Assembly (NCBI GenBank): GCA_946478755.1
Contig: CAMLDJ010000089.1
Coordinates: 1-18,329, forward strand
Length of the DNA stretch: 18,329 nt
Source: an uncultured Pedobacter sp.
GTDB lineage: Bacteria > Bacteroidota > Bacteroidia > Sphingobacteriales > Sphingobacteriaceae
Direction of reading: 5' to 3'
A model generated the notes under the pieces. That model made no database searches, had not been told where the DNA came from, and worked only from the letters and a program-made list of their open reading frames with translations. The position numbers and the translations under genes are program-made. Below, piece by piece: positions 8,901-15,446 of the stretch. How positions within the stretch are numbered: position 1 is the stretch's first letter; each line of letters opens with the position of its first letter.

Positions 8901-9568
8901 CGCTTCACAGAAAAGGTCTGGTAACCGCTGTTGATTACAATCTCCTTTAGCTGACCAGAGAATTCATTCAATACGAAATCAACGTATAAACGACCGCCTT
9001 TTCCAACATATATTCGCTTTTCATCCGAACCATATCCTACACAGGAGACCCGGATGGTGTAAAATCCTTCTGTTACCTTTGAAAAAAGATATTCGCCCCG
9101 CTCGTTAGTTGCCAAACCACGTTTCGGTGGTTCCAATGTCACATTTACGGCAGGTATAGGTGAGCCTGTATTATTTTTCACAGTACCACTGATCTGTCCC
9201 GTTCCCTCAGCCTGCTCAGTGGCTGAACCGGGAGGCTGAACTTTTAGGAAAATAGTCTTATTGCTGATCTCAAAAGAGAGATTCTGGTTGCGCAATATCA
9301 GATGGAGGAATTCTGACAGTGGCATGTTACGCACTGCACAGGTCACCGGCTGGGCTTTTTTCAAAAGATTTTTACCGGCAAATACGTTGTACCTGGTTTG
9401 TTCTTTAATCGTTTGAAATATCCTGATGAGTTGTACATCCTTTCCGGTAAATGTGATCAGTGGTTCAGTAGACTGCGCGTTTGTTTTCAGGCAGTTGACC
9501 ATCAATAACATCATACTGAGCCATATGGCTAATGACATCCGTGGTTTAGTTTTGGTTGTTGGTTTCAT
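5915..9568 (-). CDS. SusC/RagA-family TonB-dependent transducer with STN domain
   Basis: A 1217-residue TonB-linked outer-membrane transporter. The signal peptide is about residues 1-31 (cleavage TNA/QS). An STN (secretin/TonB N-terminal) signalling domain at about 37-110 contains the LIRIFQTIKEQTRYNVF stretch. A carboxypeptidase-D-regulatory-like domain (about 124-200) includes GTVKNNTGSPIPAVNV, followed by a TonB-box-like LKEIVINSGYQT (208-218). The plug at about 220-335 carries VVVDGVPL and VLKDAAAASIWGSRAANG. The rest is the 22-strand barrel, ending in an aromatic residue (GLSVQF), as needed for BAM insertion. The STN domain marks it as a transducer that signals to a FecR protein, and the gene lies 36 nt after fecR. 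Substrate unknown. Length is normal for the STN-bearing class. Confidence 0.95.
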   Translation of the reverse strand: MKPTTKTKPRMSLAIWLSMMLLMVNCLKTNAQSTEPLITFTGKDVQLIRIFQTIKEQTRYNVFAGKNLLKKAQPVTCAVRNMPLSEFLHLILRNQNLSFEISNKTIFLKVQPPGSATEQAEGTGQISGTVKNNTGSPIPAVNVTLEPPKRGLATNERGEYLFSKVTEGFYTIRVSCVGYGSDEKRIYVGKGGRLYVDFVLNEFSGQLKEIVINSGYQTFSVKRSAGAYAKPDLKTLKDRTTSMNILQRLEGLVPGLTVNNAPSATGTPILIRGLTSINSNKSPLVVVDGVPLDNINSVNPQDVEDITVLKDAAAASIWGSRAANGVIVVTTRKGNRNEKLAIAYNGFVNFQGRPDVDYYPVLNSQQFIHAAKDIFRPDLYKWETVSAYTGLASVGVPPHNLILYNRDRGLISDAQANASLDSLASINNLGQIRDIWYRPALLTNHTLSLQGGGISYGIYGSLAYTGTQSNRPGETNNGYKINVKQDYNLNKHLDLFLVTDLTNVRTGSPRNIEVDNHFLPYQMFKDAQGNPISISYVKQLSAPTKALFEQQSGINLDYNPLEESQYGYTRGDLLAARITAGLTARIIDGLAFSGVYGLFKSAEKNKSYDNSKSYLVRSEAAQFTVPANASSPVPVYYLPVDGGRYALTNVAQNNWTVRNQLSYEKSWADQKHQLSVLAGQEIQEQLFENSMSLIRGYNELLQTYPAIDYAKLTSSTGIPGTVMPNNGTRSILANAMPFTEKEDRVRFLSYYGNIGYTYLNRYTLSGSLRFDQSNLFGKDRSSQNRPVWSIGARWDLKEESFMDQSMFNDLSLRVSYGLTGNSPVPGTAASYDILSAQSGSALPGNTGLAITTPANAALTWESSRTLNIGADFGILQGNRISGSVDFYDKKTDNLIGQMEVNPLSGYNTVVGNFGDMRNTGIEVSARSVNVESGRFRWISQLVLAYNRNKITRLNQPVLISTGAQKASTVYLAGYSAFAVFAYDYAGLDNLGDPQIRLQSGEVTKDRNTALPEDVVYMGTYQPVWNGGLSNIFRFGNIELAANMVYNFGNVMRRDVNDFYSGNGLFTLTANAAMQSGDLRFRSGNVHSEFADRWMQPGDELNTNVPSWIPVNSDNASRRDTRYYTQGDINVVSAAFVKLRDISLAYDLPKTLVSHAKLNGVKLRLQLSNVMLWKANNYDIDPEFHDAPGGSLAGERAGGIRYMRANQGTLTAGLSVQF

Positions 9569-9604
9569 TATTTATTTTTGGCTGGTTGATTTATATGCTA
9601 TTCA

Positions 9605-10786
9605 TCAGGGGAATATGACAAGGCGATTCCCTTTCTCGAGACGCGAATTGACACCGGACATTTTCAAACCTCTCAGTACCTCTGAGAGCGGCAGGGATCT
9701 TTCAATTTCACCGATAAACTCTAAGTCAGGGATCTTACTTTCATACACGACCTCAACACCATACCAGCGCGATAACTGACGCATAATCTCCTGCAAATTG
9801 GCATCCTGAAAATTAAACCGTCCCTCTTTCCAGGCCATTACTTTTGAAATGCCGGTCTCGCCAATAGTTTTAACAGACAACTGATTTACAGAAGCAAGTG
9901 CCTGCTGTCCTGGTTTCAAAGTACTTCTCTTTCCGTCACTGGCCATACGTACGGCACCTTCGAGCAGGGTGGTACTGATCACATTCTCGTCAGCATAAGC
10001 TTTAATATTAAAGTGGGTCCCCAATACCTCTACCGAATTTTTATCGTTGATCTTCACTTTAAAAGGCATCCGGGCATTCTTAGCCACCTCAAAATAAGCT
10101 TCTCCATTCATTTCAACTACCCGCTCTTTTCCGGTAAATCTGACGGGATAGCTGATCGCGCTTGCGGCATTAAGCCAAACCCTGGTTCCATCTGGTAAAC
10201 TAAGCTGGTACATACCGCCTTTGGGGGTTTTCAACGTATTGTAGGTCATTGCTTCCTGATCGTCGCCCAAAGAAGTATAAATGAGTTGTCCACCCTTTTT
10301 CAGAATCCGAATTCCCGGAGCGGAAACCAACTGACCATCGGCAGCGCTGTCCAGCAGAATAGTCCTACCATCAGCCAGTGTGAGCATCGCCTTCTGCCCC
10401 CCTGGAGCAACATCGTTAACATAGGACTGCGTACCAGTAGTTGTAGCAGCAGGTTCATACTGATCAACGCTTTTAAGCCAGGCATAAATGCCTATACCCC
10501 CAAGCACCAGTACTGCGGCTGCATAGCGCAACCAGCTGAGATTCAAAACGCGCCTGGTGGAACGAGGTTTGTCCACATCCAGCACTTTGGCCAGTGACTG
10601 TTCAAGGCGTTCCTGGTTAACCGCTACAGGAGTACCAGCATCATCAGCGAGCATTTCTTGAAAGCGCTTCATCAGGGAAGCATTATTTTTATCTTCCGTC
10701 ATTTGTAGCAGCTGCTCCCGCTCCTCGTCAGAAAGGGTATTATTAAAATATTTTTCAATCAATTGTTTGACCCGCGTGTATTCCAT
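9605..10786 (-). CDS. FecR-family anti-sigma factor
   Basis: A 393-residue inner-membrane anti-sigma regulator. The cytoplasmic N-terminal part (1-87) would hold the sigma factor. One membrane helix runs about 88-104 (YAAAVLVLGGIGIYAWL). The periplasmic FecR domain at about 185-280 has TPKGGMYQLSLPDGTRVWLN, SAISYPVRF and VVEMNGEAYFEVAKN. A C-terminal DUF4974-like domain (about 320-390) has FNFQDANLQEIMRQLSRWYG, which structurally resembles STN and would meet the SusC signalling domain. It is encoded between its likely sigma partner (63-nt gap) and the transducer (36-nt gap). FecR proteins both restrain and, on signal, help activate the sigma factor, often after regulated proteolysis. Confidence 0.95.
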   Translation of the reverse strand: MEYTRVKQLIEKYFNNTLSDEEREQLLQMTEDKNNASLMKRFQEMLADDAGTPVAVNQERLEQSLAKVLDVDKPRSTRRVLNLSWLRYAAAVLVLGGIGIYAWLKSVDQYEPAATTTGTQSYVNDVAPGGQKAMLTLADGRTILLDSAADGQLVSAPGIRILKKGGQLIYTSLGDDQEAMTYNTLKTPKGGMYQLSLPDGTRVWLNAASAISYPVRFTGKERVVEMNGEAYFEVAKNARMPFKVKINDKNSVEVLGTHFNIKAYADENVISTTLLEGAVRMASDGKRSTLKPGQQALASVNQLSVKTIGETGISKVMAWKEGRFNFQDANLQEIMRQLSRWYGVEVVYESKIPDLEFIGEIERSLPLSEVLRGLKMSGVNSRLEKGNRLVIFP

Positions 10787-10804
10787 AACCTGATGATTTA
10801 TACC

Positions 10805-10846
10805 CTATAGAAGGGCAGCCGAAAGAAACGTACTATTCGCCTTAAA
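10805..10846 (-). promoter_or_regulatory. Copy 1 of a ~42-bp element between sigma and fecR genes
   Basis: Read on the plus strand: CTATAGAAGGG (10805-10815), 14 variable bases, GTACTATT (10830-10837), then CCTTAAA (10840-10846). The same three blocks recur at 11571-11613 upstream of the sigma gene, with the first two at exactly the same spacing. This copy fills the gap from just after the sigma stop to about 18 nt before the fecR ATG. By position it could be a sigma-dependent promoter for fecR-susC-susD-tlpA. Function is inferred. Confidence 0.5.
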
Positions 10847-10849
10847 AAA

Positions 10850-11446
10850 CTAATATAAAAGCATGACAATAAATAGGGGTATCGTTGTTTTTCCATGTAG
10901 GGCAAGGAATTTTCGGATATCGTGTAATGCGGTAACGAGGGTATTTTTGACCGTATTGACGGAGAGATTAAGTTTGGAAGCAATTTCAGCAGGCCTCAAG
11001 CCTTCTTCACGACTCATCAGATAAATACCCCGGCGTGCAGCTGGCATACCTGCAATGGCCCCTTCTACCAGTCGTCTGAGTTCCCCGGCCTGAGTAATCT
11101 CTGCCGGCGTGTCAAAATTAATTGCAGGTTGATTCATTAGAAATGCCTGGCTGGCCTTCTGTTTAAGTAGATTCTTACGTATGAGTGCTATTGCTTCTCT
11201 TGATGCGATGGTGAATAGCCAGGCGCGAAAATTATTAATATGAGGTAGTTGGTCACGGGAAATCCATACCCGGATAAACGTTTCCTGAATGACCTCGTCT
11301 CCATTGTCCTCGCTATGATCTATTCGGCTGACAAATTTAAGAAGGCTGGAATAATAGCGCCTAAATATCTGGCCAAAAGCAAGCTCATCCCCTTCTGCTG
11401 CCCGCAAAAGCAATTCTTTCTCGTTATCTGTTAAATCCTTTGCCAA
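10850..11446 (-). CDS. FecI-like ECF sigma factor (Bacteroidota susCD-linked type)
   Basis: A 198-residue ECF sigma factor of the FecI-like class expanded in Bacteroidota (TIGR02985-like). Region 2 spans about residues 25-92 with DNGDEVIQETFIRVW and FRAWLFTIASREAI. Region 4 spans about 122-177 with the helix-turn-helix LRPAEIASKLNLSVNTVKNTL. The C-terminal tail TTIPLFIVMLLY is very hydrophobic, as in many members, and may touch the membrane. The start is a TTG codon at 11446: no in-frame ATG lies between the upstream stop and the conserved N-terminus, and CAGG precedes it by a few bases. It is followed by its likely anti-sigma gene fecR. Its expected targets are the fecR-susC-susD genes and perhaps itself. 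Confidence 0.93.
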   Translation of the reverse strand: MAKDLTDNEKELLLRAAEGDELAFGQIFRRYYSSLLKFVSRIDHSEDNGDEVIQETFIRVWISRDQLPHINNFRAWLFTIASREAIALIRKNLLKQKASQAFLMNQPAINFDTPAEITQAGELRRLVEGAIAGMPAARRGIYLMSREEGLRPAEIASKLNLSVNTVKNTLVTALHDIRKFLALHGKTTIPLFIVMLLY

Positions 11447-11471
11447 TGAGCCTGCAATAATTATTATCTAA

Positions 11472-11479
11472 CAAAAGTA
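11472..11479 (-). promoter_or_regulatory. -7 promoter box for the FecI-like sigma gene
   Basis: The minus strand reads TACTTTTG, a perfect TAnnTTTG match, 25 nt upstream of the TTG start, giving a short leader. No clear -33 TTTG is seen at the usual distance. It likely gives basal sigma-ABfr-type transcription of the sigma/fecR unit. Confidence 0.5.
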
Positions 11480-11539
11480 TAAATGTATAAAACAATATTA
11501 AGGTTGTTTCAGACTACCCCATAATGCATGAAAATGTGC

Positions 11540-11559
11540 ACTCCGGATATGGCCGGAGT
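11540..11559. repeat. GC-rich inverted repeat upstream of sigma gene
   Basis: ACTCCGG (11540-11546) and CCGGAGT (11553-11559) form a 7-bp perfect stem with a 6-nt loop, in an otherwise AT-rich spacer between the reductase gene and the sigma gene. No T run follows on either strand, so a normal terminator is unlikely. It could be an operator, or an RNA hairpin if transcription begins near the 11571 element. Confidence 0.45.
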
Positions 11560-11570
11560 ACTGACACAAA

Positions 11571-11613
11571 CTATAGAAGGGTGACAAAGAAAAATGTACT
11601 ATTGATCCTTAAA
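11571..11613 (-). promoter_or_regulatory. Copy 2 of the ~42-bp element, upstream of sigma gene
   Basis: Plus-strand blocks CTATAGAAGGG (11571-11581), 14 variable bases, GTACTATT (11596-11603) and CCTTAAA (11607-11613) match copy 1 at 10805-10846. The first 33 bp align without gaps at 25 identities. It lies about 124 nt before the sigma start in the same orientation relative to transcription as copy 1, so it may serve autoregulation by the ECF sigma. Confidence 0.5.
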
Positions 11614-11629
11614 GTTTTTTAAGGTTTTT
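11607..11629 (+). other. AT-rich hairpin with T tract
   Basis: CCTTAAA (11607-11613), a GTTT loop, and TTTAAGG (11618-11624) are followed by five T on the plus strand. It has terminator shape for plus-strand transcription, yet no plus-strand gene precedes it. On the minus strand it lies downstream of the reductase gene but lacks a trailing T tract. It overlaps the end of element copy 2. Confidence 0.3.
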
Positions 11630-11690
11630 AAATAATCAACAAAGTTTGACATATCCCCGCTCCTGCTAGGTCTTGAATTTTGGACTATTA

Positions 11691-12302
11691 TTATTTCAAA
11701 ACTTTATATCTAATGTGTGTCACCATGCTGGTTCCGCTTATCTCAACCGGTTCGAGCTTGAGATCTGGCACGCCTTCGAAAAGTCGCACCCCAGCACCAA
11801 TAGTAACAGGGACAACATGCAGCCATAATTCATCAACTAGACCAGCAACTAAATACTGATTGACGGTATTTGCTCCTCCCATGATCTTTACATTTCGATC
11901 TCCTGCAGCTTCCTTCGCCTTTCTAAGTGCCTCTTCAATGCCATCCGTAATAAAATAAAATATCGTCCCGCCTTTCATTTCGACTGGTGCACGTTCATGG
12001 TGGGACAGCACAAAAACTGGAGCATGATATGGAGGGTTGTCGCCCCACCATCCTTTCCATTTTGATTGGCCTCTTCTGTCTTTAGGACCAAACATATTAC
12101 TGCCCATGATAAATGCCCCTGCATCAAGAATAGCGTCTATTTCCTTTTTATGACTATGCTTTTCCGGCTCAGAAAACATCCAACGATCCAGCAAGTCTGA
12201 ATCGAAATTATCTCCAAATGGTTTTTCAAAACTTTGGTTATAGCCGGCAGCATACCCATCCAGGGACATTGTTAATCCGCATGTTACTTTTGCTTGTTCC
12301 AT
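11691..12302 (-). CDS. Dihydrofolate reductase-fold family protein (RibD C-terminal-like)
   Basis: A 203-residue cytosolic protein of the 'dihydrofolate reductase family' (RibD_C/YyaP-like), probably an NAD(P)H-dependent reductase of unknown substrate. Family marks are the N-terminal SLDGYAAG, MGSNMFGP in the nucleotide-binding half, and the C-terminal VKIMGGANTVNQYLVAGLVDELWLHVVPVTIGAGVRLFEG run, which is highly typical. It is not the housekeeping folA: that enzyme is shorter and has a different active-site pattern. It stands alone on the minus strand with 326 bp upstream and a 244-bp gap before the sigma gene, so it is probably a single-gene unit. No physiological link to its neighbours is evident. 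Confidence 0.92.
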   Translation of the reverse strand: MEQAKVTCGLTMSLDGYAAGYNQSFEKPFGDNFDSDLLDRWMFSEPEKHSHKKEIDAILDAGAFIMGSNMFGPKDRRGQSKWKGWWGDNPPYHAPVFVLSHHERAPVEMKGGTIFYFITDGIEEALRKAKEAAGDRNVKIMGGANTVNQYLVAGLVDELWLHVVPVTIGAGVRLFEGVPDLKLEPVEISGTSMVTHIRYKVLK

Positions 12303-12628
12303 AATTTTAAATTTAAGGATTATTGTTTTAACGCGCCGTCGTTACTGAGCTACACCTCCTGAATAAAGATAAGAATTAACAATAGTATCCTTAAAACTGG
12401 AAAAAAATAACTCTGGATAGATAAATAAAAAAGACCTCATTCCTTGATACTGTACATGCATGGGAACAGGGGAAAACTTCCGCCTGCAAAAAAAGTTAAA
12501 GGAACTTGAACTTTTGCTGGAAAATATTGCATTCCCAAGTATTTCGTAGATGCTCAGAAAAAGGTATCCTATTTTGAAGGGACAAATTGGCTACTGAGTA
12601 GCAAATACGTTTAGCATATAATGCGAAA
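12303..12628. other. 326-bp intergenic stretch with possible gene debris
   Basis: This gap upstream of the reductase gene and downstream of the CPBP gene must hold the reductase promoter, but no clear TAnnTTTG box is seen on the minus strand. On the plus strand, 12460-12549 encodes a 29-residue peptide beginning MGTGENFRLQ, and in another frame 12510-12615 reads a coding-like stretch including VDAQKKVSYFEG before a stop. Together they look like a frameshifted remnant of a small gene, but I cannot name it and chance is not excluded. Confidence 0.3.
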
Positions 12629-13417
12629 TCAAGTTGACACATGCTGTCTCCTGGTTGCAAATAAAAAATAAGCAATCACCAATATGACTACGAAAAGATA
12701 GGGTCCAATAATCAATTCCCAAGCGTATCCGACATGCTCACCTGCGATGATAATGATTCCGGAATGATCTCCGCCTGCTGTTCGGGGTATTAGTTGCTGG
12801 GCATAGTTCCAGCCAAGATGCAGCCCAACAGGTAAAAACAATTTCCCCGTTCTTTGGTAGGCGAGCCCAAACAATACGGACCCCAGACCGGTAGTGAGCA
12901 TCACTGAAACCATGGTTGACAGGTCCATGTTATGGTCAAGATGCATTAAACCAAATGGAATGGCAATAAAGATCTGTGCAGCTAAAGGGCCATAATGTTG
13001 AAGCAGCGTTTGGAAAGGATATCCGCGGAAAACGAACTCTTGTATGAGGGCCGACCAAAGGCAGGTAAAGAACGCGATTGCCACGTAAACAGGATCAATA
13101 TGCGAATTGAAACTCCAAGGGTCTTGGGTGAGCAGTAAAGTGATCAAAACGGTAGCCATGAGCATAAGCCCGCCAGTTGCCAGTCCAGAAAAAAACTCAT
13201 TATAGTCTTTTTTATTGCAGGGCATGAAACCAAGGGATCGGATCGACCCACCTTCAGCATGTATGAATATCCAACTGATGACCAACGATATCAAAAGAAA
13301 GAATAGGAAATCGTTCAATATTGCCACTGTTCCGGCTACAAGGGTAGCCAGCCACAACACCAGGAAATAAACCAGGACTTTTAGCCATGCAGGCCATAAA
13401 TTTAATTGCGATTTCAT
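12629..13417 (-). CDS. CPBP-family intramembrane protease-like protein
   Basis: A 262-residue membrane protein of the CPBP (CAAX protease/bacteriocin-processing, ABI) family with about 7-8 hydrophobic helices. Motif 1 reads QEFVFRGY at residues 126-133 (from the chosen start), so the first Glu of EExxxR is Gln126 while Glu127 and Arg131 are kept. Motif 2 is FGLMH (H159) and motif 3 is HLGWN (H200, N204). The chosen start is ATG at 13417 (MKSQLNLW). The frame extends upstream to an ATG at 13447 and a TTG at 13465, but those residues look unlike the family N-terminus. Members cleave substrates within membranes or act as non-proteolytic partners; the role here is unknown. It is divergent from the LytS-type kinase gene. 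Confidence 0.88.
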   Translation of the reverse strand: MKSQLNLWPAWLKVLVYFLVLWLATLVAGTVAILNDFLFFLLISLVISWIFIHAEGGSIRSLGFMPCNKKDYNEFFSGLATGGLMLMATVLITLLLTQDPWSFNSHIDPVYVAIAFFTCLWSALIQEFVFRGYPFQTLLQHYGPLAAQIFIAIPFGLMHLDHNMDLSTMVSVMLTTGLGSVLFGLAYQRTGKLFLPVGLHLGWNYAQQLIPRTAGGDHSGIIIIAGEHVGYAWELIIGPYLFVVILVIAYFLFATRRQHVST

Positions 13418-13445
13418 GTCATTTGTTTTTTTGACAAAAGGACAC

Positions 13446-13461
13446 ATCGTTAGGCAACGAT
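13446..13461. promoter_or_regulatory. Inverted repeat in the CPBP/LytS divergent region
   Basis: ATCGTT (13446-13451), AGGC, AACGAT (13456-13461) form a perfect 6-bp inverted repeat with 4-nt spacer, 28 nt upstream of the CPBP start. It may be an operator or 5'-leader hairpin. It would overlap the start codon if translation began at 13447, one more reason to prefer 13417. Confidence 0.35.
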
Positions 13462-13595
13462 ACAATTAAAACCGACAGACAGCAATAACTATTCGTCAAA
13501 CTGGCTGAAGGCATCAACCAGACAAAAGAAAAGCTAATCAATGCTTAGTTGGTAACATCAGTCTGTTCATCGGAATTCTGATCGTTTTGGTCGTT

Positions 13596-13603
13596 TAGAT
13601 TTG
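13596..13603 (+). promoter_or_regulatory. -7 promoter box for the LytS/LytTR pair
   Basis: TAGATTTG matches TAnnTTTG and lies 32 nt before the kinase ATG. A matching -33 TTTG is not seen at 19-21 nt. Confidence 0.4.
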
Positions 13604-13635
13604 AATATGAGGGATAAAATAGCGGATATTTAGTT

Positions 13636-14748
13636 ATGCAAATCACCGCAGCGATAGAAAGAATTTATGCCAAGACCTCCCTCAGAATAGGTCTGCATAT
13701 TTTTTTTTGGATGCTTATGTTCGTGGTAAGGGCATATCTTACTTATGTATCCTTTAATGTATACCGTGCTTTCTCTGCTCAGGCTTATTTATTGCTCAAT
13801 TTAAACAGCACCGTATTGATGGCAGCCTTCTACTATATCATGGTTTATGCCTTAATCCCTTATTCGTTACATAAACGAAAATACCTTATCGGTGTGATTT
13901 TTATCCTGATCCTGTTAATCCTATACACTACTGCAGATACTGCCGCCGAATCCTTGATCATCAAAGAATGTGAACAATGCGTCTTATCACTTCGTAAATA
14001 CAATACCAGTTATGGGGCCTACCTAAACCGTGGCCTGATCAATGTTGTACTTACCAGGCTGCTGAGCTTGGGATCACCAATATTGCTGCTGTTTTCACTT
14101 TGCATTCCTTTCAGTATTAAAATGGGCATACAGTTTTTCAGGGAAAAATTACATTCACTGCAACTGGAAAAAGACAATCTCCAATTGGAATTCAATTTCC
14201 TGAAAGCCCAGGTCAATCCTCATTTTCTGTTTAATTCTATGAACAATATCTATGGATTAATCATCAGCGGGAACAAAGAGAAATCAGCCGCCTTAGTAGC
14301 ACGCCTTTCTGAACTCCTGCGTTACACCTTGTATGATGCAAACGAACGAAACATGCCCCTGCTCAAAGAAATAAAACTGCTTCAAGATTATTTGGAACTT
14401 GAAAAGGTGAGATTAAATGAAACCAAGGTAAAGTTTGATTGGAATTTGGATCGAAATGATTACACCATCGCTCCTTTACTTTTAATGCCCCTGATTGAGA
14501 ATGCTTTTAAGTATTGTGGGGATTCGCCTGATTCGTTTGTCCATATTTACCTGGCGATTTCAAAAGGTGAACTGCATGTGCGTATGGATAACAGTATAGA
14601 CAGTGGACGTGTTTCCAGTAGTAATGGTGGAATTGGACTTGCCAATTTTGAAAAAAGGATGGATATGTACTATAAAAATAGGTATAGTTATGTGTCGGAT
14701 ATTTCGACTAATCGGTATGCAGTAATCTTAACGCTCCAATTGATATGA
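13636..14748 (+). CDS. LytS/YehU-type sensor histidine kinase
   Basis: A 370-residue inner-membrane histidine kinase of the HisKA_7TM/LytS-like 'His_kinase' family. The N-terminal part has four likely membrane helices (about 16-38, 50-75, 83-100, 135-162), followed by a coiled linker (165-190). The phosphoacceptor is H196 in FLKAQVNPHFLFNSMNNIYGL. The ATPase domain has an N box PLIENAFKY (E288-N289) and a G box NGGIGLANFEKRM (330-342). No large periplasmic sensor domain is present, so it would sense within the membrane or through a short loop. The stop overlaps the start of the LytTR regulator by an ATGA, so the pair is translationally coupled. The signal and targets are unknown; such pairs are numerous in Bacteroidota. 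Confidence 0.95.
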   Translation: MQITAAIERIYAKTSLRIGLHIFFWMLMFVVRAYLTYVSFNVYRAFSAQAYLLLNLNSTVLMAAFYYIMVYALIPYSLHKRKYLIGVIFILILLILYTTADTAAESLIIKECEQCVLSLRKYNTSYGAYLNRGLINVVLTRLLSLGSPILLLFSLCIPFSIKMGIQFFREKLHSLQLEKDNLQLEFNFLKAQVNPHFLFNSMNNIYGLIISGNKEKSAALVARLSELLRYTLYDANERNMPLLKEIKLLQDYLELEKVRLNETKVKFDWNLDRNDYTIAPLLLMPLIENAFKYCGDSPDSFVHIYLAISKGELHVRMDNSIDSGRVSSSNGGIGLANFEKRMDMYYKNRYSYVSDISTNRYAVILTLQLI

Positions 14749-15446
14749 ACATAGCCTGCCTGATTGTTGATGACGAACCCATTGCCAGGGATATCATAGA
14801 AAGTTACCTCCTGAAATTCCCGGAATTAACTCTTGTCAAAAGCTGTAAAAATGCCATTGAGGCCTATGAAGTACTATATGCACATCCCATAGACCTGGTT
14901 TTTCTGGATATCCACATGCCTGTAATCACCGGAATAGAATTCCTGAAATCGCTTCGTAATCCCCCCTTAATTATATTTACAACAGCATATTCCCATTTTG
15001 CGGTAGAAGGATTTGAGCTGAATTCTGTGGACTACCTGCTTAAGCCCATTACGTTTGAGCGTTTTTATCTGGCAGTTGAGAAAGCGATTGAGAAGTTCAA
15101 TTATAAGCGGCAGGTATTCCCGGTAAAGCCCGATACGCCCCATTATGTCTTTGTTAAACAGGACACCAAGCTGGTAAGGATCGACCTTCAGGACATTGTT
15201 TACATTCAGGCAGAGAGAGATTTTGCTTCTGTATATCTCGGTAAAAAAAGAATCCTTGCCAGTCAGCACCTTAAAATATTCGAAAAGTTGCTTCCGACCA
15301 ATCAATTCATCCGCATTCACCGATCTTATATCATAAATTTTGACAAGATCACCGGAATAAAAGGAAATGAAGTTGAATTACATGATCAATGTATCCCTAT
15401 TGGACCGAACTATCGACAGGAACTTATGAACAGATTGACTATTTAA
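14745..15446 (+). CDS. LytTR-family response regulator
   Basis: A 233-residue response regulator. The receiver domain (about 3-120) has D9-D10-E11, the phosphoacceptor D55 in LVFLDIHMP, T79/T80 in IIFTTAY, and K100 in YLLKPITFERF. The LytTR DNA-binding domain (about 133-233) has VKQDTKLVRIDLQDIVYIQAE, the RILASQHLKIFEKLL stretch, and FIRIHRSYIIN, all typical. It starts inside the kinase stop codon (4-nt overlap), so that kinase is its partner. Its 3' end overlaps the stop codon of the convergent SRPBCC gene by a few bases. LytTR proteins usually bind paired direct repeats near their targets; none was recognised here. Confidence 0.96.
   Translation: MNIACLIVDDEPIARDIIESYLLKFPELTLVKSCKNAIEAYEVLYAHPIDLVFLDIHMPVITGIEFLKSLRNPPLIIFTTAYSHFAVEGFELNSVDYLLKPITFERFYLAVEKAIEKFNYKRQVFPVKPDTPHYVFVKQDTKLVRIDLQDIVYIQAERDFASVYLGKKRILASQHLKIFEKLLPTNQFIRIHRSYIINFDKITGIKGNEVELHDQCIPIGPNYRQELMNRLTI

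Noticed and set aside
13418..13465. Longer N-terminus of the CPBP protein from TTG 13465 or ATG 13447
   Set aside because: The extra residues are polar and unlike the family N-terminus, the region holds an inverted repeat, and ATG 13417 directly precedes the first hydrophobic helix region.
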